From the NCBI RefSeq assembly GCF_032854445.1, contig NC_088298.1:21787295-21851294 (forward strand): a stretch of 64,000 nucleotides of DNA, written 5' to 3'. Positions 58,101 through 64,000 of the stretch are shown here, piece after piece. This stretch comes from Liolophura sinensis (lineage: Eukaryota > Mollusca > Polyplacophora > Chitonida > Chitonidae). Every line of letters begins with the position of its first letter. Within the stretch, counting starts at the first letter, position 1. The translations under genes were made by a program, and so were the position numbers. The notes beneath the pieces were generated by a model. That model searched no databases. It worked only from the letters and a program-made list of their open reading frames with translations, and was not told where the DNA came from.

Positions 58101-58374
58101 TTATTTTATTTCTTTATTTATTGGATTGGTATTTAACGCCGTACTCAAGAATATTTCACTTATACGACAGCGGCCAGCATTATGGTAGGAGGAAACCGGG
58201 CAGAGCACGGGGGAAACCTACGACCATCCGCAGGTTCCTGTCAGACTTTCCCACGTACAGCCGGAGAGGAAGCCAGCATGAGCTAGGCTTGAACTCACAG
58301 CGACCCCATTGGTGAGAGGCTCCTAGGTCATTACGATGCGCTAGCGCGATAACCAACTGTGCCACGGAGGCCCT
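58101..58374 (-). mobile_element. tRNA-derived SINE, full length, best-preserved copy
   Basis: TTTAACGCCGTACTCAAGAA marks the tail side; AACCAACTGTGCCACGGAGG is the inverted A-box head. The whole body is collinear with the family, so it is a useful reference for the others. Confidence 0.92.
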
Positions 58375-59249
58375 AATCGATTTGAACGCAGGCCTTCTTG
58401 TTGACTGCAATGGGTTTGTTCTGCTGACGGTAGCCCGTAAATGTACTATCTTCAGTCAGCTAAAATATTACACGAAGAGCTGATGAATAAAATAGGACTA
58501 TCACCAGAATGGAGGCCTAAATGCCTAGCTAATAGCGAAAGTGAAACTACACCAGAGCCACCTGAAATATTAATTATCCACACGCCGTGTTCACACTCAC
58601 CTCCTTTCCACTCACTGTGTTACCATATGCTTAAATTCTGTTCCTAGAATGACACAACACCGTCACGGATCACAGCCAAAATGTTCAGGAGCTTGACAAC
58701 CTCCATGTCAAACTTCCCGCGGTTCCTCGTCCTTTTTTCAGTACAAAAGTGTCACATGATCAGGTTGGCATGCTAATTGAGTCACGTGATATGATGACGT
58801 CTGCACGCTGGTTTCAACATGCCTGATGTAGTGTACATACACTCTGTTGGTACAACTTAAGCAAAGGCATCTCTTACCGTATTGATAACAAAATTATTAT
58901 TAAATGTGCTATACAAATGTAACATGTATTCAAAAACAATTTTAATATCGGTCCACAAACTGATGCCCGTGAACCTATGTCTGGGATTATGAGATTCATA
59001 GTCCATACTGCACGCGGTAAATAAAAAAATATATAAGCGCAATGTATAAAATAATAAACCGTATATTCTACGTTGATATGAAAATGACCCTTAAAAAGAA
59101 TGGGTGTGCTTATTAATTATTTAAACTCTAAATTGATCCCCCTCCCTAACACATACCCACCCACCCACTCCACCTAAAAACAAGCAAATGATCTTTCAAC
59201 CGAAGTTGCCTTGGTAACTTTGAGGTGCCGACGCGGAATCCGACTTATC
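58375..59249. other. No gene recognised
   Basis: A CACGTG-like and GTCACGTGAT patch lies at 58752-58800. No exon or promoter model could be supported. Confidence 0.45.
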
Positions 59250-59271
59250 ATATATATATATATATATATAC

Positions 59272-59478
59272 AGCTCCCCTTCAATGCGAATCGGGGTCTT
59301 CGCCGAAGCGTTTTGATCCAAGAGCTCACAGGTTCGAAACAAGCTCTCTTTGCAGGTTCGGCCGCGTCTCTTTCAGTAGGTTTGTCACCCGTGTGGGTCG
59401 AGATAAGGTGGGTTTCTCCGGGAACCTCGGTTTTATCAACATAAACCTGACCATCAGGTCAGGTAGTAGCGAAATATA
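59272..59478 (+). mobile_element. Candidate SINE or tRNA-related repeat of another family
   Basis: After (TA)n at 59250-59270 comes a GC-rich segment with a B-box-like GGTTCGAAAC (59331-59340). GTGGGTTTCTCCGGGAACC and ACATAAACCTGACCATCAGG follow, phrases typical of invertebrate SINE bodies. Only one copy is seen here, so family status is inferred. Confidence 0.4.
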
Positions 59479-59719
59479 GTTATACCCAAGTAATTAAGAC
59501 AGTGAAAAAAAATCAAAAAAATCTAGGTTTCTATATCATTTTATAACATGGGATTACCTAGTTGACTAATATACAAAGGAGTCAGTAGTAAATTCGGACA
59601 AGAATATAACACACACAGTTGTTTCGAAGCAAAATTCTAAGGATTAAGCAAGGTGGGAGGGGGTTGGTATACATGCTTACCTCGATTAATGCTTACACCA
59701 ATTAATCGTGGACCAAGGG

Positions 59720-61592
59720 ATATTTCAGGGTATAGGCCTTATATGCCTACTATGATGTGTTTGGGGTGTTTTAGGGTAGGAGCCTTATAGGCCTATTATA
59801 TACATGGTGCACTTTTGGGTGTTTTAGGGTAGGAGCCTTATAGGCCTATTACACACATGGTGTACTTTTGGGTGTTTTAGGGTAGGAGCCTTATAGGCCT
59901 ATTATACACATGGTGCACTTTTGGGTGTTTTAGGGTAGGAGCCTTATAGGCCTATTATACACATGGTGTACTTTTGGGTGTTTTAGGGTAGGAGCCTTAT
60001 AGGCCTATTACACACATGGTGCACTTTTGGGTGTTTTAGGGTAGGAGCCTTATAGGCCTACTATACACATGGTGCACTTTTGGGTGTTTTAGGGTAGGAG
60101 CCTTATAGGCCTACTATACACATGGTGTACTTTTGGGTGTTTTAGGGTAGGAGCCTTATAGGCCTATTACACACATGGTGCACTTTTGGGTGTTTTAGGG
60201 TAGAAGCCTTATAGGCCTATTATATACATGGTGCACTTTTGGGTGTTTTAGGGTAGGAGCCTTATAGGCCTACTATACACATGGTGTACTTTTGGGTGTT
60301 TTAGGGTAGGAGCCTTATAGGCCTACTATACACATGGTGTACTTTTGGGTGTTTTAGGGTAGGAGCCTTATAGGCCAGTTACACACATGGTGCACTTTTG
60401 GGTGTTTTAGGGTAGGAGCCTTATAGGCCTATTATACACATGGTGCACTTTTGGGTGTTTAAGGTTAGGAGCCTTATAGGCCTATTGTACACATGGTGCA
60501 CTTTTGGGTGTTTTAGGGTAGAAGCCTTATAGGCCTACTATACACATGGTGTACTTTTGGGTGTTTTAGGGTAGAAGCCGTATAGGCCTATTATACACAT
60601 GGTGCACTTTTGGGTGTTTTAGGGTAGGAGCCTTATAGGCCTACTATACACATGGTGCACTTTTGGGTGTTTTAGGGTAGAAGCCTTATAGGCCTACTAT
60701 ACACATGGTGTACTTTTGGGTGTTTTAGGGTAGGAGCCTTATAGGCCTACTATACACATGGTGCACTTTTGGATGTTTTAGGGTAGGAGCCTTATAGGCC
60801 TATTATACACATGGTGTACTTTTGGGTGTTTTAGGGTAGGAACCTTATAGGCCTATTATACACATGGTGCACTTTTGGGTGCTTTAGGGTAGGAGCCTTA
60901 TAGGCCTATTATACACATGGTGTACTTTTGGGTGTTTTAGGGTAGGAACCTTATAGGCCTATTATACACATGGTGCACTTTTGGGTGCTTTAGGGTAGGA
61001 GCCTTATAGGCCTACTATACACATGGTGTACTTTTGGGTGTTTTAGGGTAGGAGCCTTATAGGCCTACTATACACATGGTGTACTTTTGGGTGTTTTAGG
61101 GTAGGAGCCTTATAGGCCTATTATACACATGGTGTACTTTTGGGTGTTTTAGGGTAGGAGCCTTATAGGCCTACTATACACATGGTGCACTTTTGGATGT
61201 TTTAGGGTAGGAGCCTTATAGGCCTATTATACACATGGTGTACTTTTGGGTGTTTTAGGGTAGGAGCCTTATAGGCCTATTACACACATGGTGTACTTTT
61301 GGGTGTTTTAGGGTAGGAGCCTTATAGGCCTATTATACACATGGTGTACTTTTGAGTGTTTTAGGGTAGGAGCCTTATAGGCCTATTATACACATGGTGT
61401 ACTTTTGGGTGTTTTAGGGTAGGAGCCTTATAGGCCTATTACACACATGGTGCACTTTTGGGTGTTTTAGGGTAGGAGCCTTATAGGCCTATTATACACA
61501 TGGTGTACTTTTGGGTGTTTTAGGGTAGGAGCCTTATGGGCCTACTATACACATGGTGTACTTTTGGATATTTCAGGGCACATGCCTTATAA
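59720..61592. repeat. 53-bp satellite-like array, about 35 copies
   Basis: The unit is GTGTTTTAGGGTAGGAGCC, TTATAGGCCTATTATACACA, TGGTGCACTTTTGG. Two alternations (CTATTA/CTACTA and GTGCAC/GTGTAC) form most of the variation, so units are very homogeneous. The edge units at 59720 and 61560 are degenerate (TATTTCAGGGTATAGGCC, GATATTTCAGGGCACATGCC). Confidence 0.96.
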
Positions 61593-62804
61593 GCTTTGTA
61601 CATACCATGTATTTTGTGGCGTTTCACACCTGGCAGCTTTATATTTCTTGCCGTCAACATGACGATTCTATGTTCTGTTACGTACCCATTTCGCTTACAC
61701 CGCTCGTGGGGCCATGGTGACAACAAGCGAACAATGGCGCCCCTGTGATTGTTAGCGCATGTGGTCGTTCGCTGAAGGCCACTTTTGTCTTCCACCAATG
61801 TTGTTGTGAATACATGTACCCATGGGTCAAAAGTGGGAGGGTTATTCAGCAGCTTGCCAAATGTCCACTCAAAAAATTAATGTGTTAAACTGAACAGAAA
61901 GTCTGTTGTCTGAGTGATGCTATAGGCCTATATGTACTCTGTTATTCTAACACAGTATTGCGTCATATTCAACATAATATCTCGTTAGTCAAATAGAATC
62001 ACTATGTTGAATTAATAGACTACGTATGTTATTTTGAACAGAATGATTTGCTGCAATAACAGAATACATTCTTGCAGCACTCAGGCCACAGATTTTCTGC
62101 TGTAAAGTAACAGATTGATTTTTTGGAATGTTCCTCGACAACTTGCGAGATGTCGGTGGTTTAACCCCTTTTTCTACCTCCCTATAATCTTGAAGACCAC
62201 CAGTGAGATATTCTTGAATATGGCGTTGAACAACAGTCATATAAGTAAAGAAATTCAGTCTTTATAATGCCATGCATACATCACACTGGTATTAATGTAC
62301 CGTTATAAATAAAACTCTAACGAGGTACTTGCGTGAAACCAAGCAGTGACAAACAGCTGCTGCATTAGACAGGGGAATAGAACAGCTTGTTATATTTGAC
62401 AGCTACCCTCTGGAGCTTACCAAAAGACCAGCTATAAAGCCCGTGGAGTCATGGCCATGTGACATTCGAATTATAGATCACTATGATGGATTTATGTATA
62501 ATGCAGGACGGGGATCACAGCGGATTTATGGTCTTGGCAGTTGGTAAGGTGGCATGGGCTCCTGGCTATACTGTGCGTACAGGTCAGTGTACCCGAGGCA
62601 AGGTCAGATACTTCCTACAATGAGCTATAATCCTATAACACGATTGTATTTGTGATATGATTTAATGTATGATATTAAAAAAGTAGGATTAAAGGACAAC
62701 ACTGATAATATTAATTACATTTTATATCTCATCTCATCGGTAATATGCATGGATGCATGGATGAAAATGACAAACCCACCGTTGAATCAATGTACATGTA
62801 GATA
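61593..62804. other. No gene recognised; CpG-richer at 61660-61800
   Basis: The block 61520-61798 holds a 92-codon minus-strand frame that begins partly in the satellite and has no domain. A 40-codon plus-strand frame at 62503-62625 is likewise unrecognised. Confidence 0.45.
62188..62251 (+). mobile_element. Diverged SINE-tail fragment
   Basis: GATATTCTTGAATATGGCG followed by TTGAACAACAGTCATATAAG resembles the tail phrase ATATTCTTGAGTACGGCGT of the main family or of family B. Confidence 0.4.
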
Positions 62805-63216
62805 CCAACGTTAAAACCAAACTGAAGTTACAAAGTAAACTCTGTCAAAATTCAGAAACACTCTACACCAACGTTAAAACCAAACTGAAGTCAGAAACAC
62901 TCTACACCAACGTTAAAACCAAACTGAAGTTACAAAGTAAACTCTGTCAAAATTCGGAAACAATCTACACCAACGTTAAAATCAAACTGAAGTTACAAAG
63001 TAAACTCTGTCAAAATTCGGAAACACTCTACACCAACGTTAAAACCGAAGCGAAGTTACAAAGTAAACTCTGTCAAAATTCGGAAACACTCTACACCAAC
63101 GTTAAAACCAAAGCGAAGTTACAAAGTAAACTCTGTCAACATTCGGAAACACACTACACCAACGTTAAAACCAAAGCGAAGTTACAAAGTAAACTCTATC
63201 AAAATTCGGAAACACT
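62805..63216. repeat. 63-bp tandem satellite, left of the Penelope-like element
   Basis: Units built on ACCAACGTTAAAACC and GAAGTTACAAAGTAAACTC recur with start-to-start spacing of 63 bases (62906, 62969, 63032). An early unit is shortened by an internal deletion near 62880. About six to seven copies are visible. Confidence 0.92.
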
Positions 63217-63313
63217 CTGCATTTTAATTGGTAGACAACTCCTTTGGGTGGCTGGGGTGGACACCAACCAAACCCCAGCCACCCAAAGGAGTTGTCTACC
63301 AATTAAAATGCAG
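63217..63313. repeat. Perfect 42-bp inverted repeat (hairpin) at the 5' end of the Penelope-like copy
   Basis: Both 42-base arms match at every position, from CTGCATTTTAATTGG on the left to CCAATTAAAATGCAG on the right, around the spacer GGACACCAACCAA. The right arm is in-frame coding sequence for the stretch before and including KGVVYQLKC. The left arm is therefore an inverted copy of coding DNA, probably made during insertion. Confidence 0.95.
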
Positions 63314-63629
63314 TTGCAACAACTCCTACATAGGTGAAACAGGCAGACCGCTTCAAACCAGAATTAAAGAACACCAATCATCAGTACAGAAACTTGACTC
63401 CAAATCTGCCATATCTGACCACATCCATGAAAACCCATCCCACAACATCAACTGGAATACAGTCAGGACACTGAACATGAATCAGCCCCATTGGAAGAAA
63501 CGAAAACTACAAGAAGCCATCCAGATTAAGAGATTAAAGCCCAGCCTGAACAGAGATCACGGCATCTACCTCCCCTCAGCTTATGATCTGCTAATCCTCC
63601 AAACCGCTCAGGAACCCCACCGAGCCTAG
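63228..63629 (+). CDS. GIY-YIG endonuclease domain of a Penelope-like element, C-terminal fragment
   Basis: The open frame covers 133 codons and opens with TTG, not ATG. The first 15 codons come from the inverted hairpin arm and are artefactual; genuine coding begins near 63273 (PQPPKGVVYQLKC). Numbered from the frame start, the GIY-like residues are V22-V23-Y24, the YIG triad is Y34-I35-G36 in SYIGETGRP, and R40, R45 and H49 fit the catalytic pattern. The closely spaced cysteines 28 and 30 are typical of the Penelope version. The end, LKPSLNRDHGIYLP, is also characteristic. In the intact element this domain nicks target DNA for target-primed reverse transcription. Without the reverse transcriptase the copy is not autonomous, though the domain itself is uninterrupted. 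Confidence 0.85.
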   Translation: MVDNSFGWLGWTPTKPQPPKGVVYQLKCSCNNSYIGETGRPLQTRIKEHQSSVQKLDSKSAISDHIHENPSHNINWNTVRTLNMNQPHWKKRKLQEAIQIKRLKPSLNRDHGIYLPSAYDLLILQTAQEPHRA

Positions 63630-63761
63630 TCAGTACGCCAACACCCACCCCAGGACACCTTAATCCCCTGAGGACTGTTTACCCTCTTTTTGTTTTATCT
63701 GTTGACATATGCATCTCTTGCTATATATAAGCGCAGTAGTAATTTTGATGTCATTCACTTG

Positions 63762-63790
63762 ATAACGATGCTAGTATCTGCATCGAAACG
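63762..63790 (+). ncRNA. Degenerate hammerhead-like motif in the Penelope-like 3' region
   Basis: TTGATAA is followed by a 6-bp stem CGATGC/GCATCG around an 8-base loop and then GAAACG. This resembles the hammerhead core order CUGAUGA, stem II, GAAA. Penelope-like elements are known to carry hammerhead ribozymes. Here the last G of the CUGAUGA box is A, so activity is doubtful and the call is tentative. Confidence 0.25.
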
Positions 63791-63842
63791 TTGTGTTAAA
63801 TAAACCAAGAAGTTGTACATCCATAAGAATGCCTTGTCCAGT

Positions 63843-64000
63843 GTACAAAGCGAAGTTAGAGTAAACTATCAAATTCGAAAACACTCAACCCCAACATTAA
63901 AACCAAAGCAAAGTTACAAAGTAAACTATCAAAATTCGAAAAAACTCAACCCCAACATTAAAACCAAAGCAAAGTTACAAATTAAACTATCAAAATCCGA
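63843..64000. repeat. 61-bp satellite variant, right of the Penelope-like element, running off the window
   Basis: The same satellite resumes after the retroelement with a shorter unit of 61 bases (CCAACATTAA at 63891 and 63952) and distinct substitutions such as CTATC in place of CTCTGTC. The element therefore separates two sequence variants of the array. Confidence 0.88.

Larger units (their letters stand above)
63217..63842 (+). mobile_element. 5'-truncated Penelope-like retroelement inserted in a satellite array
   Basis: The body encodes the C-terminal GIY-YIG endonuclease of a Penelope-like element, followed by an AT-rich 3' region with AATAAA at 63799-63804. Its 5' end is a perfect fold-back: 63217-63258 is the reverse complement of 63272-63313, with a 13-base spacer. 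The same satellite lies on both sides, so the element landed inside the array. The reverse transcriptase part is missing. Such truncation with an inverted 5' segment is known for Penelope-like elements. The right border is approximate. Confidence 0.82.

Noticed and set aside
59720-61592. Telomere-like repeat
   Set aside because: TTTAGGG occurs once per 53-base unit and is not in tandem.

Overview
The window is AT-rich, intron-like nuclear DNA from an animal. The repeat content points to a marine invertebrate, probably a lophotrochozoan such as a mollusc; I cannot name the species. The clues are many copies of a tRNA-derived SINE ending in (AATA)n, a Penelope-like retroelement, a piggyBac transposon, several MITE-like families and about ten unrelated minisatellites. 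Gene density is very low and no bacterial-type organisation is present.

Host gene. One host gene can be identified with confidence. The first coding exon of an Elk-type (KCNH3/4/8) voltage-gated potassium channel lies on the minus strand at 13870-14043, between a strong 3' splice site and a GTGAGT donor. It encodes the 25-residue N-terminal cap up to the FDGT|H junction. The PAS, transmembrane and CNBHD exons were not found and must lie to the left of the window. Sequence to the right of 14043 is then 5'-UTR intron or upstream flank. Possible 5' exons or promoters on the same strand sit at 17478-17530, 38905-39133 and 46730-46910. Between position 1 and the Elk exon there are minus-strand exon-like units at 3745-3822, 8470-8563 and 9869-9944 that I could not assign to a family.

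Mobile elements. A complete piggyBac transposon occupies 54462-57248. It has an intact DDD transposase, a probable small 5' exon, matching terminal repeats, internal palindromes and ATAT (not TTAA) at both ends. A 5'-truncated Penelope-like element (63217-about 63842) carries a GIY-YIG endonuclease domain, begins with a perfect 42-bp fold-back and interrupts a 63-bp satellite. An unnamed long-TIR MITE-like family has three copies (2659-3118, 9457-9820, 33271-33640); the first is split by a SINE tail with a 16-bp target duplication. Two other TIR elements lie at 14503-15102 and 22290-22794. About a dozen full or tail-only SINEs are scattered throughout, and three further dispersed repeat families have two to four diverged copies each.

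Tandem arrays. These have units of 44 bp (11.4-12.0 kb), 30 bp (12.3 kb), about 75 bp (17.0-17.5 kb), 23 bp (19.3-19.7 kb), 26 bp (26.9-27.2 kb), 18 bp (29.4 kb), 68 bp (34.3-37.5 kb, about 46 copies), 57 bp (43.0-45.1 kb), 53 bp (59.7-61.6 kb, about 35 copies) and 63 bp (62.8-64.0 kb). The 57-bp unit is a multiple of three and so creates long open frames that I regard as non-genic. All coordinates and copy counts come from reading the sequence by eye; no alignments or searches were run.
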